A stretch of 64,000 nucleotides of DNA from Dichetophora obliterata. Its lineage: Eukaryota; Arthropoda; Insecta; Diptera; Sciomyzidae. How positions within the stretch are numbered: position 1 is the first letter of the stretch; the number at the start of each line of letters is the position of its first letter. Position numbers and translations under genes: made by a program. The notes beneath the pieces are model-generated. The model did not search any database. It saw only the letters and a program-made list of their open reading frames with translations, and was not told the DNA's origin. The stretch spans positions 90,897,861 through 90,961,860 of the forward strand of contig OY986436.1 of assembly GCA_963920525.1 (NCBI GenBank), given 5' to 3'. Positions 34,421 to 45,451 of this stretch are shown here, piece by piece.

Positions 34421-34653
34421 AAATAGAGCGTAGGCACTGCGCCTAGTCTTAATTTTTTGGACCCAATACAGGAGGTGTCGAAGTGACGCGAACACACTCG
34501 GCTGTATTGGGTCAAAAATATAGCTTTAATATCCACATTGCTGCACCATTTGGCAAGCAGGTTTTCATCGCCTTCCGGGAACTTGAAGAGGCAATTTTTT
34601 ATGGTTCCGGTCACTCCCGAACAACCTTTTACCACGCAATGTAAGCTCGACAT
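34421..34653 (-). CDS. THAP-domain first exon with splice donor (partial gene)
   Basis: Starts ATG (MSSLHCVVKGC) and encodes a complete THAP zinc finger in about 78 residues: C-x4-C, FKFPEGDENLLAKWC, then CSRHF and the AVPTLY motif that usually closes the domain. Its end is a strong donor, TTTAG/GTAAGT. THAP domains bind DNA and form the N-terminus of P-element/THAP9 transposases and of host THAP proteins. No following exon could be joined within the window on the minus strand; the P-element lineage A further downstream has its own THAP. It may be exon 1 of a P-element whose body is gone or of a host THAP gene. All zinc-coordinating residues are present. Confidence 0.7.
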
Positions 34654-34659
34654 TGTATG

Positions 34660-35154
34660 TAATATTTAAATTTACGATTTAAAAATATTAAATTATTTTT
34701 TTACGTTTAACAAAACGAACGTCGTCACAATATTGAAAATTATAATTTGACAAAAAAAAAATGTTAACTTTTTTGAAATAAATTATGAAGTCAGTTAATT
34801 TTATACAGTGTTTTATTTATGATGTTGAAAAAACAATTTTAATAATGTTTATGAATATATAGCAATACGTTTAAATATACAAATTGTAACTATTTACATA
34901 AAATACTAAATTTACATGAATAATCATAAACTTAAAAAAATACTACGTTTAATATTTAAAATACATGCAACATAACATTTTTTGGTTAAAATTTTTATAA
35001 ACATATCTTAAACAGGGACATATTTTAAATTTTCAAATTATTACATTTGAAAATCATGATTTGCTTAATTTCAAATCAAAATATAGCGAATAAAAATGTA
35101 AACATTGCGTTCGCATTGACTTAAGAACAATATAACAGCTGATCAAATAAAAAA
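34660..35154. other. AT-rich stretch, nothing recognised
   Basis: No frame of interest; possible upstream sequence of the THAP exon. No promoter motif that I would trust. Confidence 0.4.
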
Positions 35155-35460
35155 CTATTCCTAGCTCCCTTTATCTTAAACCACCCGCATATTAAAAATC
35201 ATAACATTGCGCGGCAGCTATTACTAGCTCTCTTCGTTTAACGCTTTCAACATTACATAAATTATTGTGCATTATTGTTTCATTCGCGCATATAGAAAAG
35301 TATAGGCAGCGTCATAACCAACGCTGACTAATACGCTGAGTGAAAAGCTGAATTTTACAATTTTCTGTTTCCTCTGTTCTCCGGACGCGTGTACAATCAG
35401 GGTTAAGCGTACTTCGAATTAAAACCTCTATATAATATATTCTCTCTGTAAACATCGAAA
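35155..35460 (+). repeat. Dispersed repeat, partner of 16765-17040
   Basis: Matches the reverse complement of 16765-17040 in order, with tagaaaagtataggcagcgt and ccggacgcgtgtacaatcag as the best blocks, and ends in the same cctctatataatatattctc-type sequence. Confidence 0.55.
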
Positions 35461-36139
35461 TATATATACACGTTTAGAAGACCTGTGCTATTAAGAGTTT
35501 AATGAACAAACCCGAGTTAGTTTATAGTGGGCCCATGTGCACCGCGACCCATAGGATCTATTGTGCATACAACAAACCCTAAATAAATCTTTCAAACAAA
35601 GTATATTCTATTAAAAAAGTGTAGATGATTTCAATGTTTCTGAGTAACATTATGTCCCATAAAATTTGGAACTTAAATAGTTTGGCTGTCATATTGCGCA
35701 TTTAATTAATTTAATATTATTTTCATTGGCCCATTATCAGAAACAAAATAAAAGTCGACTCTAAATTTAGTATAAGCATTTTTAACAGTTTTTTAATACA
35801 AAAAGTTGTCAATAAGCTTGCACTACATTTAGAGTAGACTTTTATTTTGTTAATGATAATGGGAAACTAGGGGCGAACCCTTACAGGGTAAAATGTCTGA
35901 CTGTCTCAACTTGGCGAGGCCAGCATAATCCTTGTGAAATCGCCTCAAGTCAACTCAAACCTCCACGTGGTGTTTCCTGGGCAACGTCAAAACTGACAAC
36001 CATTAGTTTGGCGGCTAATCTGAGCGGCGGGCCCCCCTAGGCTTAAAATAGGTTTTGCGTCGGGTTTGAAGCCCACCCGTAAAAACCCATTTCAATGAAA
36101 ACACAAAAGAATAGAAGATAACTTATCCCTAACTCTGAT

Positions 36140-39100
36140 GACGACTACCGCAAACGAAAAACTCATAACGATTTAAGGATATGCACCTGGAACGTCCGAA
36201 CCCTTAATTGGGAAGGTGCCTCTATCCAACTGACTGATGTCTTGGAAAGATACAAAGCTGATATCACTGCTATCCAAGAAATGTGATGAAAGGGACAGGG
36301 TTGCTTTCGGCATGCACCCTGTGATATCTACTACAGCGGCCATGCGGAGAAGCACGAGTTTGGATGTTGGCAAGAGACTACGGCCCCACATCCTGCGATT
36401 CACACCTGTGAACGAACGACTTGCCATAATCCGCATCAAGGTTAGATTTTTCAATATAAGCCTAATATGTGCGCACGCTCCGACAGAAGACAAGAACGAT
36501 GAGATCAAGGAAATTTTCTACGAGCGCCTTGAAAATGCTTAAGAGCGTCACGACGTAAAAATCGTGCTTGGTGACTTCAACGCTAAGGTGGTTGGTCCAA
36601 CAGTCGGAAAGTTCAGTCTCCACGCTAACACCTCCGCTAACGGAATGAAGCTGATTGACTTCGCCGCAGCACGAAACATGGTCGTAAGTAGCACTAGATT
36701 CAAGCATCTCAATATTCATACAGCCACCTGGATGTCCCCTGATCAAAAAACCAAAAATCAAATTGATCACGTTTTGATCGATGGAAGGCATTCTTCCAAT
36801 GTATTGGATGTACGCACGATCCGTGGTGCAAACATTGCCTCGGATCACTATCTTGATGCAGCCAAGATCCGTACACGTCTGTGTGCAGCTAAGAAAACAC
36901 GCAACCCCACACAGAGAAAGCTAGACGTCGACAAGCTGCAATCGAAACAGACAGCTGATGCTTTCCCCACTCGACTCTCACTCCCGCTTCAAAGCACTCC
37001 TCCAATCGATGATATATGCGCGCAGTGGACACACATTTCCAACTCCATGCGTGCGGCGGCTGAAGAGGTGATTGGCTACCACCACCCTCGCCGAAATCAG
37101 TTGTACGACCAGGAGTGTCGCGACGCCACTGCAGAGAAAGACGCCACCTACAAAGCCACCCTGCAGTCGGTTGTAACGCGCGCAGCTAAGGAGCGATACA
37201 AAGAAATGAAGAGGGAAGAGAGACGTATTTTAGGGCGGAAAAAAAGAGAGGCAGAAAAGCGCGAGCAGGAGAAGACTGAGATGTATGGTAACAAGAATGA
37301 GGCCCGAAAATTTTTCGAAAAAATAAGACGCCTTGCCGTTGCCTCTTCCTGCAAGGATTAAAACGAGAATCTAGTGACAGATGTCCAGAACACATTGACG
37401 TTATGGAGGGAACACTTATCTAAGCTTCTAAATGGCGACGCTTACAACAATCCCGCCAATAGAGATGATATTCCGCAAAACCCCAATTGCCGGATGACAG
37501 CGTCGAGGTTCCTCTGCCCGACTATGATGAAGTTCTGACAGCTATAGCTCGGCTTAAAAATAATAAAGCCGCGGAAGCTGATGGCTTACCTGCTGAGCTG
37601 TTTAAGAACGGAGGCGAAGCTCTACTTAAATACATTCACGAGCTTCTATGCAGAATATGGTTGGAAGAATGCATTCCGAACGATTGCGATCTCATTGTGC
37701 TCTGCCCAATCCACAAGAAAGGCGATCCCACTATCTGTGCCAATTACCGTGGGATAAGCCTTCTTAATATAGAATATAATGTCCTGTCGAGCGTTTTATG
37801 TGAAAGATTGAAGCCCATTGTAAACGAACTGATTATCAGTGTGGCTTCAGACCTGGAAAGTCCACCATCGACCAGATTTTCACGCTACGACAAATCTTGG
37901 AGAAGACTCAAGAAAAACAAGTCGACACCCACCATCTTTTTGTCGACTACAAAGCTGCCTTCGACAGCCCAATAAGGAAGCACCTGTACTTCACCATGTC
38001 TGAATTTGGTATTCCTGCAAAACTAATACGACTTTGCAGGATGATACTGAGCAACACCAGCAGCGCAGTTAAAATCGGGAAGGACCTCTCTCCACCATTT
38101 GTTACCAAACGAGGTTTCAGACAAGGTGATTCCTTATCGTGCGACTTTTTCAACCTAATAATGGAGAAGATCATCCGAGCTGCTGATCTGAGACGTAGTG
38201 GCACAATATTCTACAAGAGTGTTATGCTGCTTGCGTATGCTGATGACATCGATATCATGGACCATAATTCGCGCGAAGTCAGTGCAGCATTTTCCAGATT
38301 AGAAAGAGAGTCGAATGGGTCTGGCAGTGAATGCAGATAAGACAAAATATTTCTTGTCAACAAACAAACAGTCCCAGCGTCTTGGAACCCACGATACAGT
38401 TGACAATACCTCCTTCTAGATTGTGAAGGACTACGTTTATCTGGGATCCAGCATAAACTCAACCAACGACATCAGCATTGAGATCAAACGAAGAATAACT
38501 CTTGTCAATAGGTGTTACTTTGGGATCAGTAGGCAATTGAGAAGCAGAGCTCTCTCTCTCGACGAATGAAAATCACGATCTATAAATCGCTCATCATGCC
38601 CGTCCTACTTTATGCATCACAAACCTGGACGCTGAGCAGTTCAGATGAAAAGACTTTAGGGCAGCGCTGGGTAACTTTTCACATGTACATAAAACTCAAA
38701 ACAGAAGAGAATATAATTCAGTCGTTCGCTGACGGTGATGCTGTGAAGACCTATGTCGGAAATTTAAAGTACACTCTTAAAAACCCAACTTTTTGGGTTG
38801 CAGATTCATACTTCTTACGCATATATTTTTTATTTCGTAGAATTTTGCATTATTCGTATATATTAAGGTTTAGTATAAATCAAACATATTGCCTATTAAG
38901 ATTCTTTACATTATTTTTTCATATTTTTTATTTTCATTAATTTTTTGATACTTAATTTTATGAGGTATTGATTATAATTTCATGATTCGTATATATCAGG
39001 ATTTAATAATATTAAAACAAAAACAAAGCACCTAAAAACAATGTTTGACTCTGAATCGGAATGCGATTTCTGTTCTGCAGAGAACCTTTCTTGCGAAGCA

Positions 39101-39705
39101 GAATGTGTAATTTGCCACTGCAAGTAAACTAATAAAATGTATTGACATAGAAGAAAATTTTTGTGCAATAATGACATAAAAGAAATAGTGAACAATACCG
39201 ATAGCAAAAATAAAAAAATAATCATACAAACTTGCAAATCTAGATAATTTTCACAACTATTTCGCTCAGTGTGCGCTATTTAAGAGCGCACCAATACTAA
39301 CAAGACAAAATAAAATGTGACTGTGTTAGAATGCCCAGCCCTGCTTTAGGAGCATTCGAGAGAAAGATTCTTCGTAAGATCTACGGACCAATCTGCGTCA
39401 ATGGCGAGTACCGAATACGGTGGAATGATGAGCTGTACGCTGACATCGACATAGTCAAGCGCATTAAAATCATGTTCAGTTGGTCATGTTCAGCGCATGA
39501 AAGACGATGCTCCAGTGAAGAAAACATTCGATTCGGTACCCAGCAGCGGTCAACGCAGAAGAGGACGACCGCATCTTCGTTGGAAAGACAATATAGAGAA
39601 TAACCTGACGAAGCTTGGAATTTCCAACTGGAGCCAGCAAGCAAAAGACAGAAATGGCTAGCGCAAATTCTTAGATGAGGCCAAGACCGACATACGGTTG
39701 TAGCG
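36140..39705 (+). pseudogene. RTE endonuclease/reverse transcriptase pseudogene
   Basis: Apurinic-like endonuclease: ICTWNVRTL (about 36180), LGDFNA (36567), ATWMSP, NQIDHVLID and SDHYL (to 36855). Reverse transcriptase: LKNNKAAEADGLPAELFK (37560), PIHKKGDP, FVDYKAAFD (motif A, about 37935) and YADDIDI (motif C, about 38238). C-terminal part: LMPVLLYASQTW-like (38595), then, after the hAT MITE, FERKILRKIYGP (39355) and a final RWKDN-like segment. Frames change repeatedly (near 36282, 37480, 37850, 38325), and there are stops at 36541 and 37359, so it cannot make a full protein. Normal function would be target-primed reverse transcription of its own RNA. Confidence 0.88.
38662..39343. mobile_element. 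hAT-type MITE, 682 bp, 8-bp TSD
   Basis: Ends cagcgctgggtaa and atgcccagccctg; flanking octamers ctttaggg (38654-38661) and ctttagga (39344-39351) differ at one base, and the right one restores the RTE reading TLGAFERK. An 8-bp duplication with CAG/CTG ends marks hAT transposons. No transposase inside. Confidence 0.88.
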
Positions 39706-39739
39706 CCAACTAAGTAAGTAATGATAATGGGCCATTAAA

Positions 39740-40245
39740 TGTATTTTAAAAAAAAAAATTTAAATATCTCTTATCTCTTAATGTAAATATATTTATTTAC
39801 ATATAAATAAAAGCATTATATAAATTACAAAACATTTAAAATAACTCCAAAGTTCTCAAATATGAAGCGTATGCCCATGCATTTTCATGCAAGATTTCAT
39901 TCAATGTTCTTCAGTTCTTTCTATAATTCATATCATTTGAATACAACCACCACACCCATCCCTCGGGCACTAACAGGCCTCACCCGTGCCATCATTTTTC
40001 AGTACAGCCTTCACTCATTCCACACAATCAATGAACAATGTGTAGTGGACCGAGTGCCGAGTGCGATCCATGGAAGATGCGAGAACAGTGAGAACAAAGA
40101 ATTTGCTATTCTTATTCTCAATGAACTTCATCCCTCTTTTTCATAAACTCATTGCGTTTTATCGCGAAAGAATTGAATGACGCTATGACGCAAATTTCAG
40201 AGAGTGTCTCTTGGGTAGCTTTTTATGCATTCATGCAGATGTCTA
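39740..40245. other. Unassigned stretch
   Basis: A 94-codon plus-strand frame (39862-40146) shows no known domain. Ttcattgag / ctcaatgaa phrases suggest an old inverted repeat, not resolved. Confidence 0.35.
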
Positions 40246-40249
40246 TTAG

Positions 40250-41390
40250 ATAACAAAATGCCCTTTTGAAAAGGATTTGAAGTTTGATTTGTTGGGCAGC
40301 AGGGGTCTCTCCATGATGGAATCAATTCGCTGCAACATTTGAATTTGGTATGGAAGCTCTAGGCCGAATGGTTTTTTACCTGAATATGTGGAAATCGTAA
40401 TTTTTGTATTAAGAATTTGTGGATAAAATTGAACAATTTTTTACCTGGATAATTAAATGTACTCATTTTTGAGTTTTGGATATCAAACCAGTCGTTCACT
40501 AGTTTCATAAAATCTGATGTTTCCATTGGTGAATAAATATCCATTCCCAACTCATAGCACCTACGTATTGCAGCTGCTGTTGTGTTTGAGAACAGCTGTG
40601 CAGCTAGATTCACCTTTTGCTTGCCTGTTAAATAATATGCTACTAAATATATAGATCAGTCCGTGATGAAAAGTTTACATTACCTGATTGGCATACTGTG
40701 ATATGTTCATCACTAAGTTTATGAACGATTGAAACATCGGAAATTTTTTCATATTGCGTGACTTATTTCACAGTTTGCGCAGAAATACTTTTTCCGTCCA
40801 ACACCAGTCCAGAATCCTAAAAGTGATTTCATATAAGCTTCAATAGATGAGGAACGTCAGCAAATACGAAAACTTTCTGTAGGATTTCCTTAGGATGTTC
40901 AAATCATGTTTTCTCTATTTTAAGTTTTATGTAGTCAAACACAATTTGTTATTTATAAAATACAAAATATAAAAATATATTTTGGATATCTTACCTCTAG
41001 ATACCTGAAGCTCTTTCCAAAGTGCCTGATGCGACGGACCCATGTCAGAAACAATTGCCACAACTGGAAATGTTGCATCGTGGAGCGCTGATATAAATTG
41101 TGTATTATTTTCTGAGCCCATTTTTGCAAAGTCGAAGAATGCGGCAAAGGAAATCCATTTGCTGCATATAAGTGCCGGTAAGCTCTGGGCCCAGCTGCAT
41201 GGAAACAAATAGCCCTGGAAATATCCTACCAAATCCAATTCATTTTTTGCAGGATTCATTAGTTTTTTTATTTGTACTTTCGTAAAAATTGAACTTAAAG
41301 CGGCATTAAATTTTTTATTTTCTTCCATATACTTCAAATTCTCAGACTTAAGATCTTCAATTTCTTTTTTAAAAAAAAAAAATTTCTAGT
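40250..41390 (-). pseudogene. P-element-family transposase fragment (lineage B), introns retained
   Basis: Exons on the minus strand: 41390-40995 with a coiled coil (EIEDLKSENLKYMEENKKF) and VSDMGPSHQALWKEL; 40914-40684 with FEHPKEILQKVFVFADVPHL and LVLDG; 40624-40445 with KVNLAAQLFSNTTAAAIRRC; and 40379-about 40250 with PFGLELPYQIQMLQ. Introns of 80, 59 and 65 bp have GT-AG ends (GAG/GTAAGA, CAG/GTAATG, CAG/GTAAAA). Stops interrupt it: a TGA where KTWFEHP is expected, TGA in the KLIRNHF block, a further TAA near 40760, and stops at the far end; the C-terminal catalytic glutamate region is absent. It is clearly different from lineage A at 27-29 kb, which has no introns in this region. The N-terminal THAP exon was not found beside it. 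Confidence 0.83.
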
Positions 41391-41499
41391 CTATAGCTAG
41401 AAACTGTGTCTCTTCAAACCCAAAACATATTAAAGCAATAAACTTAATGTAATGAAGTCTTGCAATATTTTACTTTTAGCAAAACTTTTTTGTTAAATA

Positions 41500-41712
41500 T
41501 TTTTTTCTTAGAAATGTGTATTTAGAGCTAAAAAAGCTAATAGTAAAAAAAGTCCGCTCTCAAGTTGTTAAGAAGTTGCAGGGGTCCTACTTATGTTAGC
41601 AAAAATAGTCTTAAAAACATGCTGGTTTTTTCACTTTTATAACTTAACTAAGCTTTATGAGTATCAAAATAAAGGTAACGCTAGTATCTATTCAACGAAG
41701 TATCAAACATAA
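41500..41712 (+). repeat. Repeat shared with 33525-33720
   Basis: See the 33525 copy; best-conserved part is tatcaaaataaaggtaacgc and ctattcaacgaagtatcaaa. It lies upstream (minus-strand sense) of the lineage B P-element exons. Confidence 0.6.
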
Positions 41713-41714
41713 AA

Positions 41715-42430
41715 AATAATTAATATCTCTTGATGATATAAATCTTTTTGGACTTAGAAAAGTTTACGTTTGAAGAAATTTTATTATATGAAATTTTTGT
41801 CCTTAAAATGTTCCCAAACTGATGCAGAACGAAACTTTTTACATGCAATAAGGTTTATGTATAAATAACGTTGTGATTTATAAAGTAATAAGCGAAAAAA
41901 AAATTACAAACAATTGTAAACCTTAAAACAACGATGATTGTTGCTAGTTTAGAAAATAACTTCACAAAGTTTGATTTAGTATAGATTTCAGTAAAAATGC
42001 GAAACTTGGAACTCAATATTCTCAAAATTAAAATTTTGCGACATATCACCTTCATCCACTCATGTCTTCATAGGTTTTATGCAAAATAAGTACAAAACAT
42101 GTAATTTTAGCTAAAAGTAAAATATGGAAAAGTCTTATTAGAAAATGGTTCATGCACGCATTGATGGCACTGCACCAGGGATTAATGATCTTCTATGAAG
42201 ATTCTGACAAAAATCTTGCCCTGTAAAATGTTTTTAGCAAATAAACGAATTTTCGGTAAGCATCACGACGCAAGCATCAATCGACCTCTGGCGACGAACT
42301 TCCTTCTGAGGCACTGAATAGAGAAAAAAAAATAAGCAGTTGTCAACACTACCTGGATAATTCTGCCATGTCGTAAGGCTATCATGACGAAATGCGCAGA
42401 GAGTAGAAAATTATTTTTACGAAATTATTT
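41715..42430. other. Mostly unassigned; holds a MITE end
   Basis: 42270-42370 matches parts of the MITE at 8720-9137 and its left flank (gaggcactgaatagag; ctacctggataattctgcc). Only one end is clear. Confidence 0.45.
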
Positions 42431-42439
42431 TTACGATTG

Positions 42440-43507
42440 TTTGACGAAAAGGACAAAAAAGTATCCAAAAGTATCCACTTTTAAAAAATAGTATCCACGT
42501 ATCAAAATCCAAAAACCAATATATTCTTTTTTTAACACAAATATACAACTTTAAAATTTTTAAATAATAAAACCCAATTTTTTAAGCTTCCATAACAATT
42601 CTATTTATTTAATTTTTAGACTAACACTTATTTTTATTAATATATAATAATAGAAAATAAAACATGTATAATAAAATTAAAAAGCAACATAAATTTCAGT
42701 ACATCTGTCTATTATATGTGTTGCTATTGACCTTTAATTAAATTTATTTTATAATTATAATATTTAGACAAAAGCAATATATAATTGCATAAAAAAAAAG
42801 AAATAAGATGTTTAGTTTAGTGTAAAATATATAATTTGGGTTGCTATTGACTTTCAAATTTATTAAGCTAACGTTGAAAAAATAGATTTAATTTAAAACA
42901 TTTATTTTAAAAATTTGTCATTTTATTTACGTAAATAATACAAAAACAATATTCCAAATAAGTTTTTTATGTATCTAATTCTCGCTAGGTGGCGTAAAAA
43001 CAAGTAATCGTTTTCAGACAGGGTCAAGATATTTTGTTCCCAATTTGTCGGAAACAAACAAAGTGCATATTAATAAGGGTACTTTAGGTACAACCTTTAC
43101 TAGAATTATTAAGTCTCGTTACAATTTGCAATCGCTACGAGAATCTTGAGGGTTAAAAATTACAGATTTTTTTAAAAAGTCACTTAGCTATGTCAGACTT
43201 AAATTATTTTTCACAAAATTTATTAGTTCTTCGTAAATAGATTTATTTAATGCATTTTTTGATAACAAAATATTGCCCAAATGTCTCAATGTCATCATTT
43301 ATCTTAATATTCGAATATCCGAGAGTTCCTTAATTCGTTTTTATATTTTGCAAACAAAAACATATATATTCATATTAAAACAGATTTTTTTTAAAAAAGT
43401 ATCCAAACTCAGAGGCTTAAAAAAAACAGAGGCTTAAAAAAAGTAGACATCAATTTTTGAAGGAAAAAAGTATCCAAATGGATCCAATTGGATCCAAACG
43501 GCAACAC
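42440..43507. mobile_element. AT-rich element ending GGCAACACTG, with GTATCCA repeats
   Basis: Both margins carry aaaaagtatccaa-type phrases, the right also ggatccaattggatcc and ggcaacactg. The right end in reverse (cagtgttgcc) matches 55105, where the following 170 bases repeat the left part of this element (cccaattttttaagctt). So 42440-43507 and 55105-55281 are two copies of one family. No coding sequence; left end not exactly placed. Confidence 0.55.
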
Positions 43508-43543
43508 TGTCGAGCGGTATTCATGAATTTTTTTTTGTTATGC

Positions 43544-43749
43544 ACCTTACACGGTGCATAAATAACAAAAGGAACATGAAAAATTGCCGGTACAGCTTCA
43601 AGTTTCTTTTTCCCTTGAGTCTTGATCAATATAAAAGGGGTCTATGCGTTACACAGACACGTTGATGGCTTTATTGATCAAAATCTAAATTTTTAGATAT
43701 TTTGCAATGCTGGCCAAGCTGCTGGATGTATGTAATGCGCACCTTACTG
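43544..43749. mobile_element. MITE related to 26468-26868
   Basis: Begins tgcaccttacacggtgcata and ends aatgcgcacctta; internal tgcaatgctggccaagctgc matches the other copy. Ends are only partly inverted, so the copy is decayed. Confidence 0.55.
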
Positions 43750-43899
43750 TGCGTTTAGACCGCCTGAACGAACGAAAGAAACCTCGTTCGTTCGCTCGGT
43801 TTAAACACTTTGCCCGAACGAACAGTGTTCGCTATAAATTTATCGCGAACGATGTTTGCCCGGTGTAAACAGTAAATTAGAGCGAACGAACGAAGATAG

Positions 43900-44810
43900 T
43901 CAATTCCAAAGCACGAACTCTTCTGGGACCAAATGACTGGTGCAAAGGTATAGAACAAGCACAGCAGGCGATCAACATATTTATAGACGGCTCCAAAATG
44001 CCTACGGGGGTAGTTGCGGCTGTGTATTGCGCTGAGCCTAACATAAGGCAGCCACATGAACTGCCGAACCACTGCAGTATCTTCCAGGCGGAAATATTTG
44101 CCATAAGGAAGGCTGTTGAGATAGCCCTCAGCATGGACACACAACACTCTTACATCAACATTTTCATTGACAGTCAAGCGGCGATCAAATCCATGCGCTC
44201 CGCTAGCATCAATTCCAAAAGTGTCTTGGCTGGCAGAGATGCACTATGCGCTTCAAAGAGAGTGCGCATCTACTGGGTCCCTAGCCACCAAGGCATTGAG
44301 GGAAACGAGATGGCAGATGGTTTAGCAAAGGAAGGCGCCGGGCTGGAATCAGAACTCGCAGAACATGTACTTACTCCGCTACAAGAGTTGTACAGGAACC
44401 TCGAAAGAAGAGCCACACAAGCAGTGAATCGTAGATGGAGAGATACGACATCGTGCAAAATCTAGAAAATCATGTGCAATGCACAATGCGAAAAACGAAC
44501 TCTGTTCATCTTGGCACGCCCACGCAAAGATTGCAGGACACTAGTGGGCATGCTCACTGGTCACTGCATAACGGCAGCCCACGCGAGGAAGCTTGGCATC
44601 ACCACGGATGACAACTGCAGGAAGTGCAAGGAACCGGGCACAGTGGAGACCCTGGATCACCTACTATGCACATGCCCCGCCCTACTTAGATCGAGACTAA
44701 AATACCTGGACTCATCGACATTTCCGTCGCTTAAAGATGAAACCAAAGTATCTCTGGAATCCCTCCTAAGGTTTGCGAACTTAGCGCAAATCTTTAAAGA
44801 CTTTAAATAA
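43900..44810 (+). pseudogene. 3' end of an RNase-H-bearing LINE (R1/I/LOA-like)
   Basis: 5'-truncated reverse-transcriptase polyprotein tail. An RNase H domain spans about 43955-44340: NIFIDGSK (first acidic residue), QAEIFAIRKAVE, IFIDSQAAIKS and WVPSHQGIEGNEMADGLAK, i.e. all four catalytic acidic blocks. Then a zinc-binding tail at 44600-44690, CRKCKEPGTVETLDHLLCTC. One in-frame TAG at 44463-44465 separates the two parts, and there is no polymerase domain in the window, so it is a dead 3' fragment. The 3' untranslated part continues to about 44900. The sequence just before it (43750-43885) is rich in cgaacgaacg in both orientations and looks like another small inverted-repeat element. Confidence 0.85.
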
Positions 44811-45021
44811 ACACAAAGGTTCTTTTTGTTCGCCACCGGTACCACTAAGGACCTGAATTGGTCTAAGTGAGCCTTCACGTAGGCATCCTGTTTAACCTAG
44901 CCTAACCTATTAACTAAAATAAGTTAAAGTGAAATATATAAACTTTATATTTTATTGCGTTTTTGACAATTTCCCCACTTTCCCATTTAAAAACAATCCA
45001 CTTGTTTTCGGTCTTTGTCAA

Positions 45022-45373
45022 GTTTCTACGTATTAGAAACGAAATAAAACTAATTCTAAACAATTTTAGCTTACAAATTATTTTCTACAAGAAGTCTCTA
45101 CGTATAAGGAAAGAGAAAATTTTTTGAGCAATTTTTTGAGCAACAAAGGTAAAAATATTTTAAGCAATTTTAAGCTGGCTTGCATTAAATTACCTTATAT
45201 TTAAGGTAAGGGTTTCTACTTATTAGAAACCAAGGTAAAAATATTTTAAGCGGTCTGAGTTTAATTTTTTGTATTCTGAATGTTTCTACGTATTAGAAAC
45301 AAGGTAAAAAATATATTTATAGCAGTTTTAACTTAAACTTACCTAATATTTGAAAATTTATACTTATTAGAAA
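45022..45373 (+). repeat. Five regularly spaced GTTTCTANNNATTAGAAAC hairpins
   Basis: Short palindromes at 45022, 45094, 45212, 45282 and 45355 (gtttctacgtattagaaac or variants), 70-73 bp apart except one double-length gap. Between them are aaggtaaaaatattttaagc-type spacers. They lie just upstream of the BEL gag, so they may be its untranslated leader. Stem 7 bp, loop about 5. Confidence 0.75.
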
Positions 45374-45451
45374 CCAATTAAAAATATTTGGAGCAATTTA
45401 AGCTTCTAATCTGTTTATTAACAAAACTTATTTTTGTTTCTTAAATAAATA

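Larger units (their letters stand above)
35864..39718 (+). mobile_element. RTE-clade non-LTR retrotransposon, near full length
   Basis: 3855 bp flanked by a 13-bp target-site duplication, taatgataatggg (35851-35863 and 39719-39731), which defines both ends. It contains endonuclease and reverse-transcriptase sequence in one decayed frame and has a very short 3' tail (taagtaag), as RTE elements do. It sits in the right end of a MITE and is itself interrupted by a hAT MITE at 38662-39343, so order of arrival is MITE, RTE, hAT MITE. Confidence 0.92.
35728..39733. mobile_element. Small MITE (about 138 bp) split by an RTE retrotransposon, TSD ATT
   Basis: Left end ggcccattatcagaaacaaa at 35728; the right end is divided, with tttattttgttaatgataat before the retrotransposon and the last bases, gcc, after it at 39731-39733. 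Pairing of the two ends runs for about 45 bp. ATT flanks the whole (35725-35727, 39734-39736). Confidence 0.82.

Noticed and set aside
29600..34421. Splicing the 34.4-kb THAP exon to the 29.6-kb P-element body
   Set aside because: A 4.8-kb intron would span the timeout fragment and several MITEs, and the body already has its own THAP domain.
43755..44177. 140-codon minus-strand frame
   Set aside because: Antisense shadow of the LINE RNase H region and its flank.
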